Source: Pseudomonas sp. FP453 (GTDB lineage Bacteria; Pseudomonadota; Gammaproteobacteria; Pseudomonadales; Pseudomonadaceae). Taken from it: a DNA stretch of 64,000 bases. The position numbers were made by a program, and so were the translations under genes. The notes beneath the pieces were generated by a model. That model saw only the letters and a program-made list of their open reading frames with translations. It made no database searches and was not told the DNA's origin. The DNA lies in contig NZ_CP117435.1 in assembly GCF_030687495.1 (NCBI RefSeq), positions 4,282,501 through 4,346,500 of the forward strand. Direction: 5' to 3'. Each line of letters opens with the position of its first letter. Position 1 is the first letter of the stretch. Of this stretch, positions 47,977 to 57,201 are shown piece after piece.

Positions 47977-49755
47977 ATGCGTGACACGGTTCGTATCGGC
48001 TGCGCCAGCGCCTTCTGGGGCGACACCTGCACCGCCGCCGCCCAGTTGGTAAACGGCGGCGCGCTGGATTACCTGGTATTCGACTATCTGGCGGAAGTCA
48101 CCATGTCGATCCTCGCCGGCGCGCGGATGAAAGACCCCCAGGCCGGCTACGCCACGGATTTTGTCGAGGTGCTCACGCCGCTGCTGGCCGACATTCAGCG
48201 CCAGGGCATCCGCGTGATCAGCAACGCAGGCGGCATCCACCCCCAAGCCTGTGCCGCCGCGCTGCAAGCGGTCTGTGACAAGGCCGGCATCGCGCTGAAA
48301 ATCGCCGTGCTGCTGGGCGATGACCTGCAACCCCAACTCAAGCAACTCCACGGCATCACCGACATGTTCAACGGCGCGCCCCTGCCGCCCGTGTGCGTGT
48401 CCGCCAACGCCTACCTCGGCGCGCCGGGCATTGCCGCTGCGCTGGCACTGGGCGCCGACATCGTCATCACCGGCCGCGTGGTGGACAGCGCCGTGGTCAG
48501 CGGGGCTCTGGTGCATGCCTTCAATTGGTCCTGGCACGACTACGACCGCCTCGCCCAAGCCGCCCTGGCCGGGCATATCATCGAATGCGGCGCGCAATGC
48601 ACCGGCGGCAACTTCACCGATTGGCGCGACGTGCCGGACTACGCGCACATCGGCTTCCCCATCGTCGAAGTCAGCGCCGACGGCGCGTTCACCGTGAGCA
48701 AAGTCGCGGGCACGGGCGGGCTGATCAGCGAACTGAGCGTGGCCGAACAACTGCTGTACGAGATTGGCGACCCGCGCGCCTACCTGCTGCCGGATGTGAT
48801 CTGCGACTTCAGCCAGGTCACCTTGCAACAGCAGGGCGAAAACCGCGTGCACCTGCACGGCGCCAAGGGCCTGCCACCGACCGAGCAGTACAAGGTCAGC
48901 GCCACCTACCCCGATGGTTTTCGCTGCACCGCCAGTTGCCTGATCGCCGGGATCGACGCCGTCGCCAAGGCCGAGCGGGTCAGCCAGGCGATCATCGACA
49001 AGACCGCCGAACTGTTCAGCCAGCGCGGCTGGGCGCCCTACACCGAAGTGAATATCGAACTGCTCGGCAGCGAAGCGACCTATGGCGCCCACGCACGGCG
49101 CCACGATTGCCGCGAAGTGGTGGTGAAACTCGCGGTACGCCACCCCAACAAACAGGCGCTGGTGTTGTTTGCCCGCGAGATCGCCCAGGCCGCCACGGGC
49201 ATGGCGCCGGGGCTGACCGGGATCGTCGGCGGACGGCCCACCGTGTATCCGTTGATTCGCCTGTTTTCATTCCTGGTGGATAAAACCTTCTGCACGCCAG
49301 TGATCGACTTTCAGGGCGAGCGCCACACCGTCGAACTGCCCAGCGCCCACCCACTGATAACACCGGCTGCGGCAATCGAACCGCCCCAACCCCAAGGCCT
49401 TGCCGACGCCAGCGTGCCCCTGGTCAAACTCGCCGTGGCGCGCTCCGGCGACAAGGGCAACCACAGCAATATCGGGGTGATCGCCCGCGCGCCCGAATAC
49501 CTGCCATGGATCGCCGAAGCGCTGACGCCCGCAGTGGTCGTCGACTGGATGAGCCACGTGCTCGACCCGCTGCACGGCCGCGTCGAACGCTGGTACCTGC
49601 CCGGCAGCCACAGCCTCAACTTCCTCCTGGAAAACGCCCTGGGCGGCGGCGGTATCGCCAGCCTGCGCATCGACCCGCAAGGCAAGGCCTTCGCCCAGCA
49701 GTTGCTGGAAATCCCCATCGCCGTACCGCAACACCTCGCCGATCAACTCAACTGA
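47977..49755 (+). CDS. atuA: Acyclic terpene utilisation protein AtuA
   Basis: A 592-residue protein of the AtuA family (DUF1446) required for growth on citronellol and geraniol; its exact reaction is not established. The start [17 protein letters not shown] is typical. Family blocks include [34 protein letters not shown] and [20 protein letters not shown] [19 protein letters not shown] near residue 485. The C-terminal AtuA-like extension is present. GAGGAAGG precedes the ATG. It is the first gene of the operon, behind both operators. Confidence 0.9.
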   Translation: MRDTVRIGCASAFWGDTCTAAAQLVNGGALDYLVFDYLAEVTMSILAGARMKDPQAGYATDFVEVLTPLLADIQRQGIRVISNAGGIHPQACAAALQAVCDKAGIALKIAVLLGDDLQPQLKQLHGITDMFNGAPLPPVCVSANAYLGAPGIAAALALGADIVITGRVVDSAVVSGALVHAFNWSWHDYDRLAQAALAGHIIECGAQCTGGNFTDWRDVPDYAHIGFPIVEVSADGAFTVSKVAGTGGLISELSVAEQLLYEIGDPRAYLLPDVICDFSQVTLQQQGENRVHLHGAKGLPPTEQYKVSATYPDGFRCTASCLIAGIDAVAKAERVSQAIIDKTAELFSQRGWAPYTEVNIELLGSEATYGAHARRHDCREVVVKLAVRHPNKQALVLFAREIAQAATGMAPGLTGIVGGRPTVYPLIRLFSFLVDKTFCTPVIDFQGERHTVELPSAHPLITPAAAIEPPQPQGLADASVPLVKLAVARSGDKGNHSNIGVIARAPEYLPWIAEALTPAVVVDWMSHVLDPLHGRVERWYLPGSHSLNFLLENALGGGGIASLRIDPQGKAFAQQLLEIPIAVPQHLADQLN

Positions 49756-49768
49756 CAGGAGCGTTGCC

Positions 49769-50643
49769 GTGGCCTTCGACTCGATCTTCAAAGCCGACCT
49801 GTTCCAGGGGTTACACCGTGATTGTCACCGGTGGCGGCAGCGGCATTGGCCGTTGCACCGCCCATGAACTGGCGGCCCTCGGCGCCCAGGTGATTCTGGT
49901 GGGGCGCAAACCCGAAAAGCTGCAAACCGTCGCCGCCGAAATTGCCGAAGATGGCGGCATCGCCCATTGGCAGGCCTGCGACATTCGCGATGAAGAAGCG
50001 GTGAAGGCGCTGGTCACGCAGATCCTCAGCGACCACGGGCCGATCCACGGCCTGGTGAACAACGCCGGGGGCCAATACCCGTCACCGCTGGCGTCGATCA
50101 ATCAAAAAAGGCTTTGAAACCGTGCTGCGCACCAACCTCGTCGGCGGCTTCCTGATGGCGCGGGAAGTGTTCAACCAGTCGATGAGCAAGCACGGCGGCG
50201 CCATCGTCAACATGCTCGCCGACATGTGGGGCGGCATGCCCGGCATGGGTCACTCGGGCGCGGCGCGCGCGGGCATGGACAACTTCACCAAGACCGCCGC
50301 GTTTGAATGGGGCTACGCCGGGGTGCGGGTCAACGCCGTGGCGCCGGGCTGGATTGCCTCCAGCGGCATGGACACCTACGAAGGCGCCTTCAAGGCGGTG
50401 ATCCCGACCCTGCGCGAACATGTGCCGCTCAAGCGCATCGGCACCGAATCGGAAGTCAGCGCGGCCATCGTGTTCCTGCTCAGCCCCGCCGCCGCCTTTA
50501 TCAGCGGCAGCACCCTGCGTATCGACGGCGCCGCCAGCCTGGGCAGCCGCGCCTGGCCCTTGCACAAGGCACAGCCGCCGAGCGAACCGTTCAATGGCTT
50601 TCACCGCGCCTACTTGCCGGATGTCCTCAAGGCGGAGCAATAA
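49769..50643 (+). pseudogene. atuB: Short-chain dehydrogenase AtuB, two +1 frameshifts
   Basis: The GTG at 49769, after AGGAG, opens a frame reading MAFDSIFKADLFQG. The sequence then shifts frame within a GGGG run (49807-49810) to continue as YTVIVTGGGSGIGR. It shifts again in an AAAAAA run (50104-50109) to continue GFETVLRTNLVGGF. Removing one base at each run restores a 290-residue SDR with cofactor motif TGGGSGIG, NNAGG, a C-terminal dimer region, and a normal end at 50643. The catalytic Tyr-Lys of classical SDRs is not obvious, as in 2,4-dienoyl-CoA-reductase-like relatives. The gene is either broken or affected by homopolymer errors. The downstream genes are intact, which favours errors or a recent event. 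Confidence 0.8.
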
Positions 50644-50646
50644 ACC

Positions 50647-52263
50647 ATGCCGCTGATCGAATCCCTGATCGACCCCCACAGCGCCCAGTTCGCGCAAAAC
50701 CGCGCAGCCATGCAGGTGGGCATCCAGCACCTGCGCCAGCTGGAGCAGAACCTGCTGGACAAGGCCGAAGAAGCCCGCGCCAAGTTCGACCAGCGTGGGC
50801 AACTGCTGCCCCGTGACCGCCTCAACCTGCTGCTGGACCCCGGCGCGCCGTTCCTCGAACTGGCCGGCCTGGCCGGCTACAAGCTGCACGACGACAAGGA
50901 CGGCAGCGCCGCCGGCGGTGGCTTGATCGCCGGCATCGGCTACGTCAGTGGCGTGCGCATGCTGGTGGTGGCCAACAACAGCGCAATCAAGGGCGGCACG
51001 ATTTCCCCCAGCGGCCTGAAAAAATCCCTGCGCCTGCAACAGATCGCCCTGGAAAACAAACTGCCGGTGGTGACCCTGGCCGAAAGCGGCGGCGCCAACC
51101 TCAACTACGCCGCCGAGATTTTCGTCGAAGGCGCGCGCAGCTTTGCCAACCAGGCGCGCCTGTCGGCCATGGGCTTGCCGCAGATCACCGTGGTGCACGG
51201 CTCGGCCACGGCGGGCGGGGCGTATCAGCCGGGGCTGTCGGATTACGTGGTGGTGGTGCGGGGCAAGGCCAAGCTGTTCCTCGCCGGGCCGCCGTTGCTG
51301 AAAGCGGCGACCGGCGAAGTGGCGACGGACGAAGAACTGGGCGGCGCCGAGATGCACGCACAAGTCGCCGGCACCGCTGAGTACCTGGCGGAAAACGATG
51401 CCGACGGCGTGCGCATCGCGCGCGAAATCGTCAGCGCCTTGCCCTGGAACGAGCGTCTTCCAGCGCCTGCACAGCGCACCTACCGCGAACCGCTGTACCC
51501 CATCGAAGACCTGCTGGGCCTGATCCCCGACGACCCGAAAAAGCCCTATGACGTGCGCGAAATCCTCGCGCGCCTGGGGGACGGATCGAACTTTCTCGAC
51601 TTCAAAAGCGAGTTCGACGCCCACACAGTCTGCGGCCACCTGCACATCCACGGCCACGCCGTCGGCGTGATCGGCAACAACGGCCCGATCACGCCCAAGG
51701 GCGCGAGCAAGGCCGCGCAATTTATCCAACTGTGCGACCAGAGCCGTACGCCGCTGCTGTTCCTGCACAACACCACCGGCTTTATGGTGGGCACCGAATC
51801 CGAGCAGCAAGGCGTGATCAAGCACGGCGCGAAGATGATCCAGGCGGTGGCGAATGCGCGGGTGCCTAAACTGACCATCGTGGTCGGCGGCTCCTACGGC
51901 GCCGGCAACTATGCGATGTGCGGCCGTGGCCTAGACCCGCGCTTTATCTTCGCCTGGCCCAACAGCCGCACGGCGGTGATGGGCGGTGCGCAGGCGGGCA
52001 AGGTGCTGCGGATTGTCACCGAGGCCAAGCAGTTGAAAAACGGTGTGGTGCCCGACCCCAAGGTGCTGGACATGCTGGAGCAGGTCACCGCGCAGAAGCT
52101 CGACAGCCAGTCCACCGCGTTGTACGGCAGCGCCAACCTGTGGGACGACGGGCTGATTGACCCACGGGACACGCGGACCCTGCTCGGCTTGTTGCTGGAT
52201 ATCTGCCACGAGGCCGACGTGCGCGAATTGCACCCCAACAGTTTTGGTGTGGCGCGTTTCTAA
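50647..52263 (+). CDS. atuC: Geranyl-CoA carboxylase, carboxyltransferase (beta) subunit
   Basis: Transfers CO2 from biotin to the gamma carbon of cis-geranyl-CoA, together with AtuF. The 538 residues are the family norm. It has the acyl-CoA carboxyltransferase blocks LLDPGAPFLELAGLAGY, SGGANLNYAAEIF, HGSATAGGAYQPGLSD, HNTTGFMVGTESEQQGVIKHGAKM and VGGSYGAGNYAMCGR. The methylcrotonyl-CoA carboxylase subunit LiuB is a close relative. The atu context decides the call. It starts three bases after atuB. Confidence 0.9.
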   Translation: MPLIESLIDPHSAQFAQNRAAMQVGIQHLRQLEQNLLDKAEEARAKFDQRGQLLPRDRLNLLLDPGAPFLELAGLAGYKLHDDKDGSAAGGGLIAGIGYVSGVRMLVVANNSAIKGGTISPSGLKKSLRLQQIALENKLPVVTLAESGGANLNYAAEIFVEGARSFANQARLSAMGLPQITVVHGSATAGGAYQPGLSDYVVVVRGKAKLFLAGPPLLKAATGEVATDEELGGAEMHAQVAGTAEYLAENDADGVRIAREIVSALPWNERLPAPAQRTYREPLYPIEDLLGLIPDDPKKPYDVREILARLGDGSNFLDFKSEFDAHTVCGHLHIHGHAVGVIGNNGPITPKGASKAAQFIQLCDQSRTPLLFLHNTTGFMVGTESEQQGVIKHGAKMIQAVANARVPKLTIVVGGSYGAGNYAMCGRGLDPRFIFAWPNSRTAVMGGAQAGKVLRIVTEAKQLKNGVVPDPKVLDMLEQVTAQKLDSQSTALYGSANLWDDGLIDPRDTRTLLGLLLDICHEADVRELHPNSFGVARF

Positions 52264-52279
52264 CCGGAGAATAAGAACA

Positions 52280-53437
52280 ATGATCTTTACCCAGGAACAC
52301 CAGGAACTGCGCCGCACCGTGCGCGCCTTCGTCGATCGCGAGATCAACCCCCACGTGGATGAATGGGAAAAAGCCGGGCGCTTCCCCATCCACGAGATCT
52401 TCCGCAAGGCCGGCGACCTCGGCCTGCTGGGCATTTCCAAGCCGGAACAGTTCGGCGGCATGGGCCTGGACTACAGCTATTCCATCGTCGCCGCCGAAGA
52501 GTTCGGCAGCATCCGTTGCGGCGGCATCCCCATGGCCATCGGCGTGCAGACCGACATGTGCACCCCCGCCCTCGCCCGCTTCGGCAGTGATGAACTGCGC
52601 GACGAATTCCTGCGCCCGGCCATCAGCGGCGAGCAGGTCGGCTGCATTGGCGTCTCGGAAGTCGGTGCCGGTTCCGATGTGGCCGGGCTCAAGACCCATG
52701 CGCGCAAGGACGGCAGCGACTACGTGATCAACGGCAGCAAGATGTGGATCACCAACTCCCCCAGCGCCGACTTCATTTGCCTGCTGGCCAACACCTCCGA
52801 CGACAAGCCCCATATCAATAAGTCGCTGATCATGGTGCCGATGAACACCGCGGGCATCAGCGTCAGCCCGCCCCTGGAAAAACTCGGCATGCACAGCTCC
52901 GAGACCGCCCAGGTGTTTTTCGACAACGTGCGCGTGCCGCAACGCAACCGGATCGGCCACGAAGGCGCGGGCTTCATGATGCAGATGCTGCAATTCCAGG
53001 AAGAGCGCCTGTTTGGCGCGGCCAATATGATCAAGGGCCTGGAGTACTGCATCGACAGCACCATCGCGTACTGCAAGGAACGCCAGACCTTCGGCAAGGC
53101 GCTGATCGACAACCAGGTCATCCACTTCCGCCTGGCTGAACTGGCCACCGAGATCGAATGCCTGCGCGCGCTGGTGTACCAGGCCACCGAGCAGTACATC
53201 AAGGGCCAGGACGTGACCCGCCTGGCCTCCATGGCCAAGCTCAAGGCCGGGCGCCTGGGCCGCGAGGTCAGCGACAGTTGCCTGCAATACTGGGGCGGCA
53301 TGGGCTTTATGTGGGACAACCCGGTGGCACGCGCCTACCGCGATGTGCGGCTGGTGTCGATTGGCGGCGGCGCCGACGAAATCATGCTGGGCATCATCTG
53401 CAAACTGATGGGCACCTTGCCGGGGAAAAAACCATGA
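52280..53437 (+). CDS. atuD: Citronellyl-CoA dehydrogenase (acyl-CoA dehydrogenase family)
   Basis: A 385-residue flavoprotein that oxidises citronellyl-CoA to geranyl-CoA. It begins MIFTQEHQELRRTVRAFVDREINPHVDEWE and has the FAD-binding CIGVSEVGAGSDVAG and MWITNSPSADF blocks. YCKERQTFGKALIDNQ follows, and the C-terminal YRDVRLVSIGGGADEIM is the signature near the catalytic region. The start at 52280 follows a GGAGA ribosome site. The stop overlaps atuE by four bases. Confidence 0.9.
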   Translation: MIFTQEHQELRRTVRAFVDREINPHVDEWEKAGRFPIHEIFRKAGDLGLLGISKPEQFGGMGLDYSYSIVAAEEFGSIRCGGIPMAIGVQTDMCTPALARFGSDELRDEFLRPAISGEQVGCIGVSEVGAGSDVAGLKTHARKDGSDYVINGSKMWITNSPSADFICLLANTSDDKPHINKSLIMVPMNTAGISVSPPLEKLGMHSSETAQVFFDNVRVPQRNRIGHEGAGFMMQMLQFQEERLFGAANMIKGLEYCIDSTIAYCKERQTFGKALIDNQVIHFRLAELATEIECLRALVYQATEQYIKGQDVTRLASMAKLKAGRLGREVSDSCLQYWGGMGFMWDNPVARAYRDVRLVSIGGGADEIMLGIICKLMGTLPGKKP

Positions 53438-54195
53438 ACACCTTGCTGCTGGAACCGCATAACGGCGTGCTGCACATCACCCTCAACCGGCCTGAATGTC
53501 GCAATGCGATGAGCCTGGAAATGGTCAACGAACTGCACGCGGTGCTGGCGCAGCTGGATGGCCGCACGCGCGCCGTGGTGATCAGCGGCGCCGGCGGGCA
53601 CTTCTGCGCCGGGGCGGATGTGAAGGATCTGGTCAACGCCGGCGACCAATTGCAGGCGCTGAACCGCGCGTTCGGCACCTTGCTGCAAGCCGTCGAAGCG
53701 GTGCCCCAGGTGGTGATCGTGCTGCTGCAAGGCGCAGTGCTCGGCGGCGGGTTTGGCTTGGCCTGCGTGAGTGATATTGCGATTGCCGATCACCAGGCGC
53801 AGTTCGGCTTACCCGAGACCAGCCTGGGCTTGTTGCCGGCGCAGATTGCGCCGTTTGTGGTCAAGCGCATCGGGCTGACCCAGGCCCGCCGACTGGCGCT
53901 GACGGCGGCGCGGTTTGATGGCGTGGAGGCGCAGCGGCTGGGCGTGGTGCACTTTACCGAGCGTGATCCGCAGGCGTTGGCCGAGCGGTTGGATGAGGTG
54001 CTCGGGCAGGTTTTGCGCTGCGCGCCGGGGGCGAATAGGCGGACCAAGGCGTTGTTGCTGGCCAGTGTGGATGAGCCGCTGGGGGTTGTATTGGATCGGG
54101 GCGCGCAGTGGTTTGCCGAGGCGGTGATTGGCGAAGAAGGGATTGAGGGGACGCAGGCGTTTGTGCAGAAGCGCAAGCCTGGGTGGTGCAAATGA
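53434..54195 (+). CDS. atuE: Isohexenylglutaconyl-CoA hydratase
   Basis: Hydrates the carboxylated product of AtuC/AtuF. The 253-residue crotonase-fold protein starts MNTLLLEPHNGVLHITLNRPECRNAM. It has the oxyanion-hole motif FCAGADVKDL and the second block LLQGAVLGGGFGLACVSDIAIA, then FGLPETSLGLLPAQIAPFV. It overlaps the atuD stop (ATGA). A REP element separates it from atuF, so coupling to the last gene is looser. Confidence 0.9.
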   Translation: MNTLLLEPHNGVLHITLNRPECRNAMSLEMVNELHAVLAQLDGRTRAVVISGAGGHFCAGADVKDLVNAGDQLQALNRAFGTLLQAVEAVPQVVIVLLQGAVLGGGFGLACVSDIAIADHQAQFGLPETSLGLLPAQIAPFVVKRIGLTQARRLALTAARFDGVEAQRLGVVHFTERDPQALAERLDEVLGQVLRCAPGANRRTKALLLASVDEPLGVVLDRGAQWFAEAVIGEEGIEGTQAFVQKRKPGWCK

Positions 54196-54197
54196 CG

Positions 54198-54269
54198 CCA
54201 TCGCAGGCAAGCCAGCTCCCACAGGAGGAACGCATTTCAACCTGTGGGAGCGGGCTTGCCCGCGATGAG
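54198..54269. repeat. REP inverted pair, copy 10, inside the atu operon
   Basis: It starts within ten bases of the atuE stop. One unit is the GCAGGCAAGCCAGC type and the other the GCGGGCTTGCCCGC type. It could lower read-through or protect the upstream message. Confidence 0.9.
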
Positions 54270-54306
54270 GCCCGAACAAACACCCCATCAGCCAAGGGAT
54301 AACCCC

Positions 54307-56190
54307 ATGCCCGCCTTCAGCAAAATCCTCATCGCCAACCGCGGCGAAATCGCATGCCGCATCCAGCGCACCGCCCAGGCCCTGGGCTACCGCACCGTAG
54401 CCGTGTACAGCGACGCCGACGCCCAGGCCCTGCATGTGCAGATGGCCGACGAAGCCGTCAATATCGGCCCAGCGCCCGTGCAGCAGTCCTATCTGAATAT
54501 CGCGGCGATTCTCGAAGCAGCGCGCATAACCGGCGCCGACGCCATCCATCCCGGCTACGGCTTCCTCTCCGAAAACCCCGACTTCGCCCGCGCCTGCCTC
54601 GCGGCCGGCCTGACCTTCATCGGCCCCAGCGTCGCGGCCATCGAGCTGATGGGCAGCAAGCGCCTGTCCAAGCTCGCCATGCTCGACGCAGGCGTGCCGT
54701 GCATCGCCGGCTACCAGGGCGGCGCCCAGGACGACGTGACCCTGCAACACGAAGCCGAGCGCATCGGCTACCCGCTGATGATCAAGGCCAGCGCTGGCGG
54801 CGGCGGGCGCGGCATGCGCCTGGTGCACACGGCCGACGCCTTGCTGGAGAACCTGCACACGGCGCGCTCCGAAGCGAAAAATGCGTTTGGCAGCGACGAA
54901 CTGATCCTCGAGCAAGCGCTGATCGACCCGCGCCACGTCGAAATCCAGCTGTTCGGCGACAGCCACGGCCAACTGATCTACCTGGGCGAGCGCGACTGTT
55001 CGATCCAGCGCCGCCATCAAAAAATCATCGAAGAAGCGCCCTGCCCGGTGATGACTGCCGAGCTGCGCCAGGCCATGGGCGAAGCCGCCCTCAAAGCCGG
55101 GCGCGCGGTGCACTACGTTGGCGCGGGCACCGTGGAATTCTTGCTCGACCGCAAAGGCCAGTTCTACTTCCTGGAGATGAACACCCGCCTGCAAGTGGAA
55201 CACCCGGTCACCGAACTGATCACCGGCCTCGACCTGGTGGACTGGCAATTGCAGATCGCCGCCGGCCAGCCCCTGCCGCTGACGCAAGCGGACGTGACCC
55301 TGAGCGGCCACGCCATGGAAGTGCGCCTGTATGCCGAAGACCCGGCCCAGGGCTTCCTGCCGCAAACCGGCGAGGTGCTGCGCTGGCAACCGGCCGCGGG
55401 CGTGCGCATTGACCACGGCGTGTGCGCAGGCCAGCGCATCAGCCCGTTCTATGACCCGATGCTCGGCAAGCTCATCGCCCACGGCGCCACCCGTGAGGAA
55501 GCGCGGCGCAAACTGCTGCGCGCGGTGGAGGACACGCTGTTGCTGGGCGTGACCACCAACCAACGGTTCCTCGCGGATTTGCTCAAGCAGGGGGATTTTA
55601 TCCGTGGCGAATTCAGCACCGGGTTTATCGCCGCACACTTCAACCACATCCCGCGCCAGCCGGTCTCGGCCGAACAGCTCAGCCTGGCCGCCGCGCTGTT
55701 CTATCAACACAGCGCCGACACCCATCCCCAGAGCCTCGCGGGCTGGCGCAACAACGCCAGCGTCGCGGGCACTTGCCGCCTGGAGGTCAACGACAAAATC
55801 CATAGCGTGCCCCTTGCCCCGCTGGCTCTTACCACCGACGGTCACTGCGCCACCCTGGTGCTCAACGGCATCCGGCGTCGCGTCGCCTACCACCTCGACG
55901 GCGACCAGTTGTGGCTGCCGGGCTTGCACGTGACCGACCGCACCCACCAGGCCGCCAGCCGTCAGGCCGACGTGCAGAGCGGCACGGTCAAGGCGCCGAT
56001 GGACGGGGCCATCGTTGCTGTGCGGGTCAGCGCCGGTGAGCGTGTGAGCAAAGGCCAGCTGCTGCTGGTGCTTGAAGCGATGAAAATGGAGCATTCGCTG
56101 ACTGCCGGCATCGACGGAGTGATCAAAGGTGTGCAGGTGATTGCCGGCGATCAGGTGCGCAATCGCCAGGTTTTGCTGGAGATCGAATAA
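54307..56190 (+). CDS. atuF: Geranyl-CoA carboxylase, biotin-containing (alpha) subunit
   Basis: Carboxylates its own biotin using ATP and bicarbonate and supplies AtuC. Of 627 residues, about 1-450 is biotin carboxylase (ILIANRGEIACRI, KASAGGGGRGMR, FLEMNTRLQVEHPVTE). About 560-627 is the biotinyl domain, with the biotin lysine in LEAMKMEHS. The length is slightly below that typical of related alpha subunits (about 650-670), mostly in the linker. The start MPAFSKILIANRGE at 54307 is clear. No atuG or atuH follows. Confidence 0.9.
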   Translation: MPAFSKILIANRGEIACRIQRTAQALGYRTVAVYSDADAQALHVQMADEAVNIGPAPVQQSYLNIAAILEAARITGADAIHPGYGFLSENPDFARACLAAGLTFIGPSVAAIELMGSKRLSKLAMLDAGVPCIAGYQGGAQDDVTLQHEAERIGYPLMIKASAGGGGRGMRLVHTADALLENLHTARSEAKNAFGSDELILEQALIDPRHVEIQLFGDSHGQLIYLGERDCSIQRRHQKIIEEAPCPVMTAELRQAMGEAALKAGRAVHYVGAGTVEFLLDRKGQFYFLEMNTRLQVEHPVTELITGLDLVDWQLQIAAGQPLPLTQADVTLSGHAMEVRLYAEDPAQGFLPQTGEVLRWQPAAGVRIDHGVCAGQRISPFYDPMLGKLIAHGATREEARRKLLRAVEDTLLLGVTTNQRFLADLLKQGDFIRGEFSTGFIAAHFNHIPRQPVSAEQLSLAAALFYQHSADTHPQSLAGWRNNASVAGTCRLEVNDKIHSVPLAPLALTTDGHCATLVLNGIRRRVAYHLDGDQLWLPGLHVTDRTHQAASRQADVQSGTVKAPMDGAIVAVRVSAGERVSKGQLLLVLEAMKMEHSLTAGIDGVIKGVQVIAGDQVRNRQVLLEIE

Positions 56191-56259
56191 CGCCTAGGCG
56201 GAACTACGCGGCCGGGCTACGCTCTATCCCCATCAAGAAGGGAAGAGACGGGAACCTGC

Positions 56260-56805
56260 ACGAGGCCTCATTGGCTGATTATTGACCTTGAAGCCACGAC
56301 GGATGACGGCGGCTGGCCCGTGACGGAGATGGAAGTCATCGAGATCGGCGCGAGCCTGGTGAACCGCCAGGGCCGCGAACTGGACCATTTCCAACGCTGT
56401 GTCCGGCCGTTGCGCCGGCCCTTGCTGACGCCCTTTTGCCGGCAACTGACCCACATCACCCAGGCGAATATCGACGCTGCCGCGCCGATCACCGAAGTGT
56501 GGCCGCTGTTCGAACGCTGGCTGGGCCAGCACCACGCGCGCCTGGAAGGCTGGGCCAGTTGGGGCGACTACGACCGCAAGCGGCTGGAACTGGAGTGGCA
56601 GCGCCATGGCCTGGCCAGCGCGCTGGCCCAAACCCCCCATGTGAACCTCAAGCAACGCTTCGCCAAGGCGCGCCGGCTGGACAAGCCGCTGGGGCTCAAT
56701 GGCGCGCTGCAATTGGCAGGGATGCAGTTCAACGGCCAGCAACATCGGGCGCTGGAGGATGCGCGCAACACCGCACGCCTGTTGCCGCTGATTTTGCCGG
56801 TCTAG
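56260..56805 (+). CDS. DEDDh 3'-5' exonuclease with apparent ACG start
   Basis: A nuclease of about 181 residues of the RNase T/DnaQ fold. Visible catalytic residues are the Asp-Glu pair in HWLIIDLEATTDDG and the C-terminal His-X4-Asp in HRALEDARN. The first canonical start in frame is GTG at 56320, which would remove the Asp-Glu motif. The frame is open to 56191 without ATG, GTG or TTG before the motif. ACG at 56260 lies five bases after GGGAA and would give MRPHWLIIDLE, a natural beginning for this family. It may be a non-canonical start or an ATG-to-ACG mutation. The substrate is unknown. Confidence 0.75.
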   Translation, partial: TRPHWLIIDLEATTDDGGWPVTEMEVIEIGASLVNRQGRELDHFQRCVRPLRRPLLTPFCRQLTHITQANIDAAAPITEVWPLFERWLGQHHARLEGWASWGDYDRKRLELEWQRHGLASALAQTPHVNLKQRFAKARRLDKPLGLNGALQLAGMQFNGQQHRALEDARNTARLLPLILPV

Positions 56806-56868
56806 GCAGCTCCCCTGCCCTTGGGCATACTGGCCGACCTTTCCAGACCCTTTTCCGAGGATTCACCC

Positions 56869-57153
56869 ATGTTCAAAGTCAACGAGTACTTCGACGGCAC
56901 CGTCAAGTCGATCGCTTTCGGCACCGCAGAAGGTCCGGCGACCATCGGCGTGATGGCCCCGGGTGAATACGAATTCGGCACCGCCCAGCGTGAAATCATG
57001 CACGTGGTGTCCGGCGCGCTGACCGTCAAGCTGCCAGACGCCAGCGAGTGGGAAACCTTCGCCGCCGGCAGCCAGTTCAACGTGCCGGCCAACAGCAAGT
57101 TCCAGCTGAAAGTCGCCGTCGACACCGCTTACCTGTGCGAATACCGCGGCTGA
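56869..57153 (+). CDS. ppnP: Pyrimidine/purine nucleoside phosphorylase PpnP
   Basis: A 94-residue cupin (YaiE/DUF1255 family) that phosphorolyses many nucleosides to base and ribose-1-phosphate. The start [17 protein letters not shown] and the motif [20 protein letters not shown] are diagnostic, and it ends with YLCEYRG. The ATG at 56869 follows CCGAGG. A strong terminator lies just downstream. Confidence 0.93.
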   Translation: MFKVNEYFDGTVKSIAFGTAEGPATIGVMAPGEYEFGTAQREIMHVVSGALTVKLPDASEWETFAAGSQFNVPANSKFQLKVAVDTAYLCEYRG

Positions 57154-57163
57154 GTTTCACCCG

Positions 57164-57201
57164 CTAAAAAAAAGCCCGTCTCGCAGGAGACGGGCTTTTT
57201 T
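57164..57201. terminator. Bidirectional terminator between ppnP and the MOSC gene
   Basis: GCCCGTCTC-GCAG-GAGACGGGC (57174-57195) has eight A before and six T after, so it should stop transcription of both converging genes. Its last base touches the stop codon of the MOSC gene. Confidence 0.9.
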
